Shown: positions 9,401 through 18,040, counted from the stretch's first letter. The stretch: DNA of 64,000 nt from Paludibacter sp. (GCA_028692715.1 JAQUWU010000020.1:20111-84110); one strand, 5' to 3'. A program made the numbers and translations. The notes: generated from the letters alone by a model not told the origin.

Positions 9401-10246
9401 GTTGATAACAGCAAGGGTGAATTGGTGTTAGAATCCATTCTCCGTTATGGAAATAAATATCAGTCGGATTTGGAAATGAGTCAGAACTCTTTATTCGGAG
9501 GACTTGATGCAATAGAAATTGCAAAACCGGAAATTCCCTATGCACCGGAATGGTCTCCATTGGAAAGACTCAATAAAGAACGTGATTTGATTGGAATGTA
9601 TCTTTCTGCCCATCCACTCGATGAGTATGAGTTTGAAATTAATCATGTTTGTAATACTACAACAGTTGATTTAAAAGACTTACCAAATTTATTGGGGAAA
9701 TCACTGAAAATAGGAGGTATGGTAACCAATTTCCGACATGGAACTTCGAAAGCCGGCAATCCTTACGGTATTTTTATGCTCGAAGATTATGTAGGTGGAT
9801 TCGAATTTGCCTTGTTTGGGAAAAACTATATTGAATTCAGTAAATACATGATAAAGGATTTATATCTTTTTATCACGGCAACTGTTCAAGAAAGAGGAGC
9901 AGACTACAAATACAAAAAGGTTGAAACAAATCCGGATATTCCAAAAGAACTGGAATTGAAAATTCAGAAAATCGAAGTATTTTCGGACATTAAAGACAGG
10001 CTGATTAACACCTTGACTTTAACCATTCCTATTCAGCAACTTACCACTGATTTTGCTGTTGAACTTACCGAAACGGTAATGAATAATAAGGGGAATGTGA
10101 ATTTATATATTCAGGTGGTAGATGAAAATTCGGCAAACAAAATTATGCTGTTTTCGCGACTTTACCGGATACAAATAAATACAGATGTTTATCATATACT
10201 GAAACATGCTAAAAATCAAGGATTATTGGATTTTCAGGTGCATTGA
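6449..10246 (+). CDS. dnaE: DNA polymerase III alpha subunit
   Basis: Replicative DNA polymerase, 1265 aa. The N-terminal PHP domain starts directly (FVHLHVHSHYSVLDG, ALTDHGSMFG). The polymerase core follows with GPGRGSAAGSVVAY and the catalytic aspartate motif MPDIDIDFDDDGRGQVL, then GYFLIVQDFI and the finger region. The tail contains helix-hairpin-helix-like and OB-fold sequence (LKIGGMVTNFRHGTSKAGNP). An extra charged insert near residues 58-85 of the PHP domain separates the histidine motifs. This is common in the phylum as far as I recall. The start is supported by the perfect PHP N-terminus. Confidence 0.98.
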   Translation: MSSFVHLHVHSHYSVLDGMSTIPGLVDKAAKSGMNAVALTDHGSMFGVKEFFNYVKKKNSKVHCQVALAQKKLQADNLTDDEKVELTNQLNEETQKLFKPIIGCETYVAHRGRLSKDGSEDRSGYHLVLLAKNKKGYQNLCKLISTAWIEGMYYRPRIDHEILEKYSEGLIASSACLGGEIHKKVENGNLKEAEEAIMWYKRVFGDDFYIELQRHKTDKPNADYSTYEKQVRQNEILVQLARKTNTKILATNDVHFVEEEHGEAHERLICLSTGKEIDDPKRMRYTKQEWLKSPDQMWQIFADLPDALENSLEIAEKVEFYDIDSNAMMPVFTIPETFGTEEDYRSKFTEEMLREEFGDGFDRLGGYNKAVRVKLEADYLGELTLRGAKKRYGENIDPEIMERIDFELHVMKTMGFPGYFLIVQDFITAAREMKVSVGPGRGSAAGSVVAYCLRITDIDPLKYDLLFERFLNPDRISMPDIDIDFDDDGRGQVLRWVTEKYGKERVAHIITYGTMATKSSIKDVARVQRLPLAEADRLTKLIPDKFPEDTATGKSPKVNIANCIKFVPELQIARNSSDINLSNTLKYAEMLEGTVRQTGVHACGVIIGAADLTYLVPLSTAIDKETNEEMLVTQYEGSVIEEIGLIKMDFLGLKTLSIIKEALSNIKKSKGMVLDIDAIPIDDEKTYELFSKGLTVGTFQFESAGMQKHLINLQPTQFEDLIAMNALYRPGPMQYIPQFINRKHGREKIEYPFPIMEKRLQDTYGITVYQEQVMLLSRDLAGFTRGQSDELRKAMGKKLVDKMETLKVKFMAGCEKNGFGPKAKLEQIWSDWAEFAKYAFNKSHATCYSWIAYQTAYLKAHYPAEFMAANLTRNKDDIAEVGKFMDECKNLGMSVMGPDVNESDLTFTVNKDGNIRFGLGGVKGVGEGAVIAIVEERNKNGKYKSVFDFIERVNLTSCNKRAIESLALSGAFDEFSDIKREQFFVDNSKGELVLESILRYGNKYQSDLEMSQNSLFGGLDAIEIAKPEIPYAPEWSPLERLNKERDLIGMYLSAHPLDEYEFEINHVCNTTTVDLKDLPNLLGKSLKIGGMVTNFRHGTSKAGNPYGIFMLEDYVGGFEFALFGKNYIEFSKYMIKDLYLFITATVQERGADYKYKKVETNPDIPKELELKIQKIEVFSDIKDRLINTLTLTIPIQQLTTDFAVELTETVMNNKGNVNLYIQVVDENSANKIMLFSRLYRIQINTDVYHILKHAKNQGLLDFQVH

Positions 10247-10457
10247 CAGAAACTGTTGAACGAGTGAATTGATAAAAAAGAGACAAATTAAAATTAATAG
10301 TTTTTATAAATAGAGATATTTATTTTTTATAAAAACAAAATGAGTCTGTTGCTGTTTATAGTAGGACAGATTAAAAAATGGAACAATAATTAATCAATAA
10401 TAATAATAATATGGTTTTTTTTGCGAAGAGAAAAACCGAAATTTAAAATTTAAAATT

Positions 10458-10772
10458 ATGGCTTTAGAAATTACTGATGCTAACATCAACGAAATTATCA
10501 ACAGCGGAAAACCGGTAGTAATTGACTTTTGGGCAGAATGGTGTGGACCCTGTCGCATGGTAGGACCAATTGTTTCAGAATTGGCTGACGATTATGAAGG
10601 AAAAGTGATTGTAGGAAAAATGGATGTCGACGAAAATGTTGAAACTCCTACAAAATACGGGATTCGTAATATCCCAACGATTCTTTTCTTTAAAGATGGT
10701 CAGGTGGTAGATAAACAAATAGGTGCTACCCAGAAAGCTGTTTTATCAGCTAAAGTGGATGCGCTATTGTAG
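10458..10772 (+). CDS. trxA: Thioredoxin
   Basis: Cytoplasmic disulfide reductant, 104 aa, no signal peptide. The active site WCGPC is at about residues 28-32 in the context DFWAEWCGPCRM. The cis-proline appears in GIRNIPTILFFKDG. It lies 211 bp downstream of dnaE on the same strand in AT-rich intergenic DNA, so it probably has its own transcript although no convincing -7 element was found. It converges with trmN6. Confidence 0.97.
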   Translation: MALEITDANINEIINSGKPVVIDFWAEWCGPCRMVGPIVSELADDYEGKVIVGKMDVDENVETPTKYGIRNIPTILFFKDGQVVDKQIGATQKAVLSAKVDALL

Positions 10773-10797
10773 AATTAATTGATGTTTCGGAATGAGG

Positions 10798-11511
10798 TTA
10801 GAGTTTTAAATAATAATCTTTGACCAATTTAGTGAACTCAGGTGTATAACTATGTCGTTCATTCGATTCAATAGTTATTTCTGATTCAACTAATTGTGTT
10901 GGGAGTAAATTGAATTCTAATAAAATTCTTTTTGTGCTTGTGTTTGGTTTTGGGTATATAATGACCTTTCTGGAACAAAACAACCCGATGCTTTTTGAAA
11001 AATTAAGGCATTGAATTCCTTCAGTAACAGGCAGAATCAAACAGATTCTGCCTGTATTGTTTAATAAACATTTTGCATTAATCAATAATTCTTCGTGCGA
11101 AAGAGTATCTGTGTGTCTTGCAGTTGTTCTACTTTCAACAGGTGTTTTAAGTGAATTAATAAAATAGGGCGGATTTGAGACAATCAAATCATATTTTTTT
11201 GAAGTTAATTGTGCAAAATCCTGTAATGAAACTCTCTGAACCCGAATTCTTTTATTCCACACAGAGTTGTTGATATTTTCATTTGCCTGTAAAACGGCAT
11301 TCTCATCTATATCAATTGCATCTAATTCAGCACTACTCCTTTGTGCAAGCATAAGAGCTATTAAGCCGGTTCCGGTACCTACATCCAATATCGAATTTGT
11401 ATCATCTACATTTGCCCAAGCCCCTAATAAAACGCCGTCAATTCCAACTTTCATGGCACATTTATCGTGATAAACGGTGAATTGTTTGAAACTAAAATAG
11501 GGATTCGGCAT
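10798..11511 (-). CDS. trmN6: tRNA1(Val) (adenine(37)-N6)-methyltransferase (YfiC/TrmN6 type)
   Basis: SAM-dependent N6-adenine methyltransferase, 237 aa. SAM loop ILDVGTGTGLIAL is at about 41-53, the acidic residue in AIDIDENAV follows, and the catalytic NPPY is at 113-116 in LIVSNPPYFINS. The N-terminus PYFSFKQFTVYHDKCAMKVG fits the YfiC family. The tRNA target is inferred from the family. It starts 3 bp after the stop of the upstream secreted-protein gene, so the two are probably co-translated. Confidence 0.9.
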   Translation of the reverse strand: MPNPYFSFKQFTVYHDKCAMKVGIDGVLLGAWANVDDTNSILDVGTGTGLIALMLAQRSSAELDAIDIDENAVLQANENINNSVWNKRIRVQRVSLQDFAQLTSKKYDLIVSNPPYFINSLKTPVESRTTARHTDTLSHEELLINAKCLLNNTGRICLILPVTEGIQCLNFSKSIGLFCSRKVIIYPKPNTSTKRILLEFNLLPTQLVESEITIESNERHSYTPEFTKLVKDYYLKL

Positions 11512-11514
11512 AAG

Positions 11515-12213
11515 TTATCTTCTTGATGAACTTGTGGAAGACTCTGTCTTTTGTGTTGTTGTGGCAGGAGTACTTTGTCGTTTGGGAGTTGTTACAGATG
11601 GCGTTGTAGTAGACGTGCTGCTACGGGGCGTATAACTGCTCGATGTACGTGTCGTCGGTTGGTTGTTCAGTAGTTGTGGTGTTCTCGAAGGTGTTGTGCT
11701 TTTTCGAACTGGTTGACTTTGTGTTGTTTTGCTATTGTAATTCGGAGTTGTTGAACGATAACTGTTTCTTAACGCATTATCTGTTGATATTGAACGTCTG
11801 ACTGTATTAGTTATCTGATTTGAAGATGGATTGAATCCGGATGATGTAGAAGGAAGATTTCTGGTTGTTGGTGTTGTTTCATACGTCCTTCTTTCATATC
11901 TTTTCGATTGAAGTCGGTTGTTTTGATCCTGACTCAATACTTGCTCAATATCTGAATTTTTATTTTTCATGCGTTCCATTGCTTCGCTTCTGGTATTTGA
12001 AACTTGTCGCTCACGGGCATATTTTAAATTTATTTCATAAATTTGTTTCGTTTGATTCTGATTAAGGTTTAGTTCTTGTTGCAGTTTTTCCGTTTGCTTT
12101 ATTGCCTCCTGTTCGGGTGTTTGTTGCATTACTACAGTATTATCCTGTCCGAAATTGGGCATGATAAAGCTTAGTAACAGTATTACAACTAAAACAATTC
12201 TTATCGGTCTCAT
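11515..12213 (-). CDS. Secreted protein with Spy/CpxP-like helices and Ser/Thr-rich tail
   Basis: Not assigned to a named protein. From the preferred start (MRPIRIVLVVILLL) a signal peptide ends near PNFGQ. Residues about 30-100 are charged alpha-helix with LNLNQNQTKQIYEINLKYARE and IEQVLSQDQNNRLQSKRY, resembling the LTxxQ repeats of the periplasmic Spy/CpxP family. The last roughly 130 residues are low-complexity Ser/Thr/Pro/Gln/Arg and probably disordered. The upstream in-frame ATG at 12234 would place a hydrophilic stretch before the signal. Gene order with trmN6 suggests one transcript but no functional link. Confidence 0.65.
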   Translation of the reverse strand: MRPIRIVLVVILLLSFIMPNFGQDNTVVMQQTPEQEAIKQTEKLQQELNLNQNQTKQIYEINLKYARERQVSNTRSEAMERMKNKNSDIEQVLSQDQNNRLQSKRYERRTYETTPTTRNLPSTSSGFNPSSNQITNTVRRSISTDNALRNSYRSTTPNYNSKTTQSQPVRKSTTPSRTPQLLNNQPTTRTSSSYTPRSSTSTTTPSVTTPKRQSTPATTTQKTESSTSSSRR

Positions 12214-12731
12214 ATTAAATTTCAATAAATGCAACTGAGATTACAACAATGATTGTGCCATAATTACATATTTTGTTTCATTACTACTAGTAACTTCAAA
12301 TGAGTCAATGAACATAATAAACAGATGGTTAGAAATATATTTATATAAAAAAACTTAATTATTTGGTAAAATTATACGATAATTTTATAATTAATTTGTT
12401 TTGAAATGCATATTTTGCTTACAAATAAGAATTTACACTTTCTCATATACACTATATCTACCTTAATTATTAAGCAAATTCAGCTTTAAGATTCTTTCAT
12501 AAATAAATGGAATTATAATAAAAATGTAACATTTTAAGATAAACATAAATTAAACAATATAAACAATAGTTCTGCATAATTATCATAAATGTGTTGTCCT
12601 TCAAAATAATTTATTAACTTTGCGCTTTCTATTTCTTGTACTCTTAAGATTGAAAATATATAACTTGTAACGAGCGAAGTGATTAAAATTTAGTTTTTTA
12701 GTTTATCAATATTATTAATTTAACTGATGAC
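12214..12731. other. Very AT-rich intergenic region
   Basis: About 518 bp between the divergent secreted-protein gene and the receiver gene. It contains the promoter of the receiver/helical-repeat/GT unit near its right end. I see no coding signal, no strong hairpin and no repeat. Confidence 0.5.
12593..12622 (+). promoter_or_regulatory. Promoter of the receiver-GT gene trio
   Basis: TTG (12593-12595), 19-bp spacer, TAACTTTG (12615-12622). This matches the Bacteroidota consensus and leaves a leader of about 100 nt before the first start codon. Confidence 0.75.
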
Positions 12732-13133
12732 ATGAAAACAAATATAGTTATAATAACCGATGTGTCTTTGTTTTGTAATATTTTTATTCCTTTACTAACA
12801 AGTAAAAATAAAAGCATACATATTGACATCTGTAGAAGTATTAGTGAAATTGACAAAAAGATTGATTTTTCGACTTGTGATTTAATTCTTGTTGATGGAG
12901 GAATAACACAAACTACTTCTTTTGAAGTTATAGAATTTATTAGTACCGCAAAAAACAGTAAAACGCCTATTTGGTTTTTCCCTGAAATTCAAACAGAGAA
13001 ATATCTTTTAAAGTCTTTAGATTTGGGAGTTAGTAGAATTATTCGAAAACCTTTCGATCCCCTAAAAATTGTAAATGAGATTTTATTGTATCTTTTAAAA
13101 GTTGAGAATGTACCTATTACAGAATATACTTAA
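12732..13133 (+). CDS. Stand-alone response-regulator receiver-like protein
   Basis: 133 aa, CheY-like alpha/beta fold with no output domain. Seen: first strand NIVIITD with only D10 of the usual acidic pair, candidate phospho-acceptor D55 in CDLILVDGG, and K106-P107 in RIIRKPFD. The usual Thr/Ser switch after strand 4 is replaced by an aromatic stretch (IWFFPE), so signalling may be altered or phosphorylation-independent. It is the first gene of the trio, with a 100-bp gap to the helical-repeat gene. No histidine kinase is in the window. The role is probably control of the downstream glycosyltransferase, which is an inference from order alone. Confidence 0.7.
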   Translation: MKTNIVIITDVSLFCNIFIPLLTSKNKSIHIDICRSISEIDKKIDFSTCDLILVDGGITQTTSFEVIEFISTAKNSKTPIWFFPEIQTEKYLLKSLDLGVSRIIRKPFDPLKIVNEILLYLLKVENVPITEYT

Positions 13134-13233
13134 TAGAGCTGCGCTTTAAGGATTTACTTAAATCTAATTTTTTCAACCTCATTTTTCTTGTAGCCTTAAC
13201 AAATCATTTGCGTAGATGACAAATAATTTTTAA

Positions 13234-14472
13234 ATGAAAATAATTGTTCTATACCTTAGATATTTATCTGTAAGGATATTTATTCTAGTATTTATTTTGT
13301 TAATTTCGGCTGGATGTTATTGTTTTTACCTTCCTCAACTTAAATTTGGTAATTGTATTTGTATAAATACCAACTATAATTACATTCTATCTCTACCCAA
13401 ATGGGTATTTATCCTTAAATATTTATCCATCTGCTTTATATCTAGCTCGTTATTACTTGTTTCTTTTACGGCGTATTATATTTTACAAAATAAGAATAAA
13501 AAAAGAATTTACACAAAGTACAATGACCTATTAGAAATATATTTATTTGATTATCTGTATGATGAAACACCATCTGATAAGGATAGAAGGGAAAAGTTAA
13601 ATCGGATAAAGAAAAACCTAAAGTCAGATGTAATCAAACGAATATTTTTAAATAGGATGCGTAGAGTTCACTTTCAACTTGATGGAGAGATTAGAGAAAG
13701 AAATTTTAATTTATTAAAAGCACTTCGATATTATCATTTCATTCAAAGCTATTTGCAATCTCCATATTTAAGACATAAACTATTTGCCTTAAGGATTATT
13801 TCAGACTTACATTTACAAGGTTATGAGGAATATATTTATAAATTGACAAAAAAGAAAAACCAGATATTGAGTTCAGAGGCATTGGTTACATTAGTTAAAT
13901 TATACATTTACGATGATCAACTTTTTTTAATCGATTTCACAAAAAAACTTTCCATTTGGGACATAAATAGGATAATAGAAAAAGTAAAACAACAGAAACA
14001 ACAACAAAGTAAAGAAATAAATCACTTAAAACTAATAAAATCTGATATTAATCAAATATCTGCAATAGGAATAATTCTTGCACGAGTTGATAACAAAACA
14101 AAACTAAAAAATATAATTAAAAACAAAATTGAAAGTCAAGATCCTCTAGTTTCTGAACAAGCATTTCTAACCTATATTTCATTTGCAAACGACAAGGAAG
14201 ATTTTGATTACTTGACTTACAGGTTTGAGATTGCCACAGAAAATGCACAAATTCAAATAATTAAAAAAATGGGGCTATTTATTGGAAAGTTTGATAAAAC
14301 CGTTTTTTTAAATTGGATAGTTGAGAATAAATCGATTTGTCTTAAAATTGAATCAATGAAGATATTGTTGTGTATTGATAGTATCTATTATAATTCAAGA
14401 TATTTAAAATCAAAAGATATCTCAATACAAAATGCATATTCACATATAGATAATAGGAATTTAAAATTTTAA
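13234..14472 (+). CDS. Two-TM membrane protein with HEAT-like helical repeats
   Basis: 412 aa, not a family I can name with certainty. Two hydrophobic helices (about 13-33 and 57-84) flank a short Cys/Asn-rich loop (residues about 28-50). The remaining 320 residues look cytoplasmic and all-helical. Repeated hydrophobic-pair units such as RHKLFALRIISDLHL and SSEALVTLVKLYIYD resemble HEAT repeats. It is very Lys/Ile/Asn-rich, with markedly lower GC than the flanking replication genes. Its stop is 3 bp before the glycosyltransferase start, indicating translational coupling. A scaffold or regulatory partner of the synthase is the simplest reading. Confidence 0.6.
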   Translation: MKIIVLYLRYLSVRIFILVFILLISAGCYCFYLPQLKFGNCICINTNYNYILSLPKWVFILKYLSICFISSSLLLVSFTAYYILQNKNKKRIYTKYNDLLEIYLFDYLYDETPSDKDRREKLNRIKKNLKSDVIKRIFLNRMRRVHFQLDGEIRERNFNLLKALRYYHFIQSYLQSPYLRHKLFALRIISDLHLQGYEEYIYKLTKKKNQILSSEALVTLVKLYIYDDQLFLIDFTKKLSIWDINRIIEKVKQQKQQQSKEINHLKLIKSDINQISAIGIILARVDNKTKLKNIIKNKIESQDPLVSEQAFLTYISFANDKEDFDYLTYRFEIATENAQIQIIKKMGLFIGKFDKTVFLNWIVENKSICLKIESMKILLCIDSIYYNSRYLKSKDISIQNAYSHIDNRNLKF

Positions 14473-14475
14473 ACT

Positions 14476-15906
14476 ATGCTAATCGAAAGTTTGATTAAGG
14501 TTTTCAGTGTTTTCTTTTTTGTATACGCATGTTTATTGTTATTAATGTATTTGTTGACTGGGTTTTTATCAATAATTGAGCTCCGTAATTATAAAAATAA
14601 AAATAAATATGTTGATTATAAATCTATGTTAACGTTTGAGTCATTACCTACGGTTTCGATTATTGCTCCTGCCTATAATGAAGAAAAAACAATAATAGAT
14701 AACATAAAATGCTTGTTGTCAATGCAATACCAATGCTATGAGATAATTGTTGTAAATGACGGAAGTACAGATAATACTTTAAAAAAGATAATAGAACATT
14801 TTAAATTAGTTAAAATCGAAAGAGTTTCTCAATCAAATTTGTATTGTGAGCCCATAATCGCAATATATCAATCCATGAAATGTGCGTATAGTCAATTGGT
14901 GGTTATTGATAAAAAAAATGGAGGAAAATCAGATGCTTTGAATGCCGGACTAAATATAGCAAAAAATGAATTGTTCTTGGCAATTGACGTTGATTGTATC
15001 ATCGAGTCGGATGCAATTTTAAAAATGGTTAAACCATTTATAGATGATACAAAGAGAACGGTAATTGCATCGGGCGGAGTGGTACGAATAGCAAATTCTT
15101 GCGAAATAAAGGATGGTAGAATTATCAAGATAAAATACCCTAAAAATATTTGGGCGAAATTTCAAGTGCTTGAGTATTATAGAGCTTTTACTTTAGGACG
15201 TATGGCATGGAGCAAACTTAATGGATTGTTAATTATTTCCGGGGCTTTCGGTCTTTTTGATCGAAAGAGAGTGATTAAGATTGGTGGTTACGATATCAAC
15301 ACTGTGGGCGAAGACCTAGAATTGGTTGTAAGGTTGAGGAAATATATGCACGATGTTGAAAGAAAAAAATATAGAGTGGCCTTTATTCTTGATCCTCTGT
15401 GTTGGACTGAAGTGCCTGAGGATTTAAAAACACTATCACGCCAAAGAAACAGATGGACCAGAGGTGGAATAAGCACCATAATTAAACACCGAAAAATGTT
15501 TTTAAATCGAAATTATGGTGTAATTGGAATGATTAGTTTTCCCTATTGGTTTCTATTTGAATGGCTAGCTCCCATTATACAATTATCGGGGATTATTTAT
15601 TTTGTTGCAGTAGTATTCATGGGATTTCTTGATTTTCAAATCTTTATAACAGTGTTGTTTTTTGGGTTATCTTTTGCTGTAATGTACTCAATATTTTCAA
15701 TTTTTTTTGAAGCATATACCTATAATAAATATATTGGATTGGGATATTTAGCTCAATCTATTTTGATGACGCTACTTGAGCTGATTATTTATCAACCAAT
15801 GATTATGTGGTTTTCTGTTTGTGGAAATTTTGATTTCTTTTTTAAAAAGGATAAAAAATGTTGGGGTAAAATGATACGAACAGGATTTAATAACAAAAAT
15901 AAATAG
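14476..15906 (+). CDS. Processive family 2 glycosyltransferase (PgaC/BcsA-like polysaccharide synthase)
   Basis: 476 aa inner-membrane synthase. An N-terminal TM helix (about 9-33) precedes the GT-A domain. Motifs: SIIAPAYNEE (61-70), VVNDGSTD (92-99), DVD metal site (171-173), GED with the likely catalytic base (278-280) and QRNRW matching QxxRW (323-327). Three or more TM helices follow from about residue 350. The motif set is that of enzymes polymerising beta-linked sugars such as poly-GlcNAc, cellulose or hyaluronan. The substrate cannot be read. No deacetylase, outer membrane exporter or co-polymerase gene is adjacent, so the locus is minimal. Confidence 0.88.
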   Translation: MLIESLIKVFSVFFFVYACLLLLMYLLTGFLSIIELRNYKNKNKYVDYKSMLTFESLPTVSIIAPAYNEEKTIIDNIKCLLSMQYQCYEIIVVNDGSTDNTLKKIIEHFKLVKIERVSQSNLYCEPIIAIYQSMKCAYSQLVVIDKKNGGKSDALNAGLNIAKNELFLAIDVDCIIESDAILKMVKPFIDDTKRTVIASGGVVRIANSCEIKDGRIIKIKYPKNIWAKFQVLEYYRAFTLGRMAWSKLNGLLIISGAFGLFDRKRVIKIGGYDINTVGEDLELVVRLRKYMHDVERKKYRVAFILDPLCWTEVPEDLKTLSRQRNRWTRGGISTIIKHRKMFLNRNYGVIGMISFPYWFLFEWLAPIIQLSGIIYFVAVVFMGFLDFQIFITVLFFGLSFAVMYSIFSIFFEAYTYNKYIGLGYLAQSILMTLLELIIYQPMIMWFSVCGNFDFFFKKDKKCWGKMIRTGFNNKNK

Positions 15907-15922
15907 TTATTGTCAATTGGTT

Positions 15923-16690
15923 TTATTTGTTGAAATCTCTCAACTTTATACTTGTTAGTACCTTTTTGGTGTGTAAGGGAAAATCACTGTTCATCATCCA
16001 TCCGTAATATCCCATGTCATTTTTCAGTATATCACTTACTTTCTGACCTTTGTATTTTCCAAAGTTAATAATTTCTTCGCCTTCATCGTTATAAATCATC
16101 CTGCCGGCAAAATCAACATTTTTGTTTTGAGTTGTGAATTTAGATAGAAATTCAATATCATTTTTCAATTCTGGATAATGATCCAGCTGAGCCTGTAGTA
16201 CTTCGTAGGTGGCTAGGGTGTCGGCTTCTGCACCGTGCGCTCCAACTAAGTCCTTTTCGCAGTAAAATTTATAGGCTGCTCCTAAAGTCCTGGCTTCCAT
16301 TTTATGAAAAATCACCTGCACATCTACAAATTTTCGTTTCATAAAATCTATCTCTACATCTGCTCTGATCAATTCTTCTGCTAAAAGTGGTATGTCAAAG
16401 CGGTTGGAATTATAACCGGCTAAATCACACCCTTCAATATCGCGAGCTATTTCTTTTGCAACCGCTTTAAACGTAGGGCAATCGGCCACATCGGCATCCG
16501 TAATTCCATGTATGTCCGAAGAGCCTTTCGGTATCGGCATTTCCGGATTTATACGAATGGTTTTTGTTTCTTCTCTACCGTTTGGCGAAACTTTGTGATA
16601 GGAGATTTCTACAATTCTGTCGGAAACAATATTGGTTCCGGTTGTTTCAAGATCGAAAAATACAATGGGATTTTTTAGTTGGAGTTTCAT
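15923..16690 (-). CDS. DnaQ-like 3'-5' exonuclease (DEDDh)
   Basis: 255 aa exonuclease of the polymerase III epsilon superfamily. ExoI: D13 and E15 in FFDLETTGTN. ExoII: D99 in GYNSNRFDIPLL. ExoIII: H152 and D157 in GAHGAEADT. After the nuclease fold comes a separate module with INFGKYKGQKVSDIL (about 208-222), resembling the small domain at the C-terminus of ExoX-like proteins. It follows dnaN on the same strand, with a hairpin and two palindromic repeats between. It could supply proofreading for dnaE or act in repair; the sequence does not decide. Confidence 0.9.
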   Translation of the reverse strand: MKLQLKNPIVFFDLETTGTNIVSDRIVEISYHKVSPNGREETKTIRINPEMPIPKGSSDIHGITDADVADCPTFKAVAKEIARDIEGCDLAGYNSNRFDIPLLAEELIRADVEIDFMKRKFVDVQVIFHKMEARTLGAAYKFYCEKDLVGAHGAEADTLATYEVLQAQLDHYPELKNDIEFLSKFTTQNKNVDFAGRMIYNDEGEEIINFGKYKGQKVSDILKNDMGYYGWMMNSDFPLHTKKVLTSIKLRDFNK

Positions 16691-16704
16691 AAGTGAATGG
16701 CTCT

Positions 16705-16860
16705 AAAATACCCTAAAGGGGATTTTTGTGAGCTGAATATTAATTATTACTTCTTTTTAGAAAATATAGTTGAAAAATAAAGTCTAAAGACTTGCGACCT
16801 TAGACTTTATTTTTTGTGATCAAACAAATCTTTAAGTCCCCTTTAGGGGATTTAGGAACA
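16705..16860. repeat. Oppositely oriented CCCCTTTAGGGG-family copies between dnaN and the exonuclease
   Basis: ACCCTAAAGGGGAT (about 16710-16723) and TCCCCTTTAGGGGATTTAGG (16837-16856) are members of the dispersed palindromic family. They lie in opposite orientation around a terminator-like hairpin. Confidence 0.7.
16773..16814. terminator. Hairpin between dnaN and the exonuclease gene
   Basis: A 15-bp perfect stem AAAAATAAAGTCTAA (16773-16787) pairs with 16800-16814 around a 12-nt loop. Reading on the minus strand, dnaN transcripts would end in a U-rich arm. Confidence 0.75.
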
Positions 16861-16863
16861 TCC

Positions 16864-18000
16864 TTAATCGTTCAACAGCATAGGCATCAAAAGCATCAAA
16901 ATTTCTTCGTTTTCTTCGTTTTCGAAAGGAAGAATAAGCCCCGCACGTGAAGCATCCGACATTTCCATAACGATATCGGAAGAATTGATATTTCCAAGAA
17001 TCTCAATCAGGAAGGACGATTTAAAACCAATCTTTATTGGTTCACCTTCGAACTGACAACTAATGGTTTCTTCCGCAGAAATAGAAAAATCGATATCCTG
17101 TGCCGAAATATGAATCTGATTGGCATTAAATGCAAGTTTTACCAAATTGCTTGCCTGATTGGCAAAAACGGATACACGTTTCAATGCATTTAACAAAGTT
17201 GCACGGTCAATAATAATTTTATAGGGATTTGATTTCGGAATTACACCATTATAATTTGGAAAACGTCCTTCAACCTGGCGACAAATCATAGTGTAATTAG
17301 CCAGTTTGAAATGTGCATTTTTACTGTCAAAACGAATTTCAACTTCACCACTTTCCTTTGGCAAAATATTTCTTAACATATTTGCCGGTTTTTTTGGTAA
17401 AATAAAATTCACAGTTTCGTCTTCCTGAATTGAAGCAGTTGTATAAGTAGTTTTGTAACGAACAAGTTTATGAGCATCGGTAGCTACTAGTGTCAGACTT
17501 TCAAAAGCAATGTCAAAGAAAACGCCATTCATTACCGGACGCAATTCGTCGTCGGCAGTACAGAATAATGTTTTTGAAATACCGGAAGACAATGTTGCAA
17601 CCGGAAGATTTAGTGTACGAGCATCGTCACTCAGTTGAGGCATACGTGGATATTCATCGCCATTCTGACCAATAAAATTGTACGATCCGTTTGACGAAGT
17701 AATAACCATCGCCAGATTCGAATCATTGATATTGAAAGTTAACGGTTGATCGGAGAATTCTCGTAATGTGTCCAATAATAAACGTGATGCAACAGCTACT
17801 TTTCCACTTCCTTCAGCTGTTTCAATTTCCATCGAAGTGATAAGGGTTGTTTCAATGTCTGATGCGGTCATAGTCAATGTATTCCCTTCTAGTTGAAGAA
17901 GAAAATTATCTAATATTGGCAGGGAGTTCTTGTTGTTTATTACACGGCTAATAGCTTGTAAGTGGCTCAATAAGTCGGTACTTGAAACAATGAATTTCAT
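16864..18000 (-). CDS. dnaN: DNA polymerase III beta subunit (sliding clamp)
   Basis: Ring-shaped processivity clamp, 378 aa, normal length. It opens with MKFIVSSTDLLSHLQAISRVI and shows the three-fold clamp architecture. Diagnostic segments are ATDAHKLVRY, NMLRNILPKESGEVEIRFD, the EGRFPNYNGVIPK stretch that binds clamp-interacting peptides, and LMLLMPMLLND near the end, matching the usual MP[M/V] tail. A -7 element lies 41 bp upstream. It is not next to dnaA here. Confidence 0.98.
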   Translation of the reverse strand: MKFIVSSTDLLSHLQAISRVINNKNSLPILDNFLLQLEGNTLTMTASDIETTLITSMEIETAEGSGKVAVASRLLLDTLREFSDQPLTFNINDSNLAMVITSSNGSYNFIGQNGDEYPRMPQLSDDARTLNLPVATLSSGISKTLFCTADDELRPVMNGVFFDIAFESLTLVATDAHKLVRYKTTYTTASIQEDETVNFILPKKPANMLRNILPKESGEVEIRFDSKNAHFKLANYTMICRQVEGRFPNYNGVIPKSNPYKIIIDRATLLNALKRVSVFANQASNLVKLAFNANQIHISAQDIDFSISAEETISCQFEGEPIKIGFKSSFLIEILGNINSSDIVMEMSDASRAGLILPFENEENEEILMLLMPMLLND

Positions 18001-18040
18001 ATGGTTCGTTTTTATTAGTTACTTCTCAAAAATAATTTAG

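Noticed and set aside
10340-10393. 17-aa frame MSLLLFIVGQIKKWNNN between dnaE and trxA
   Set aside because: Looks like a tiny membrane peptide, but it is too short to support and no promoter or conservation can be shown.
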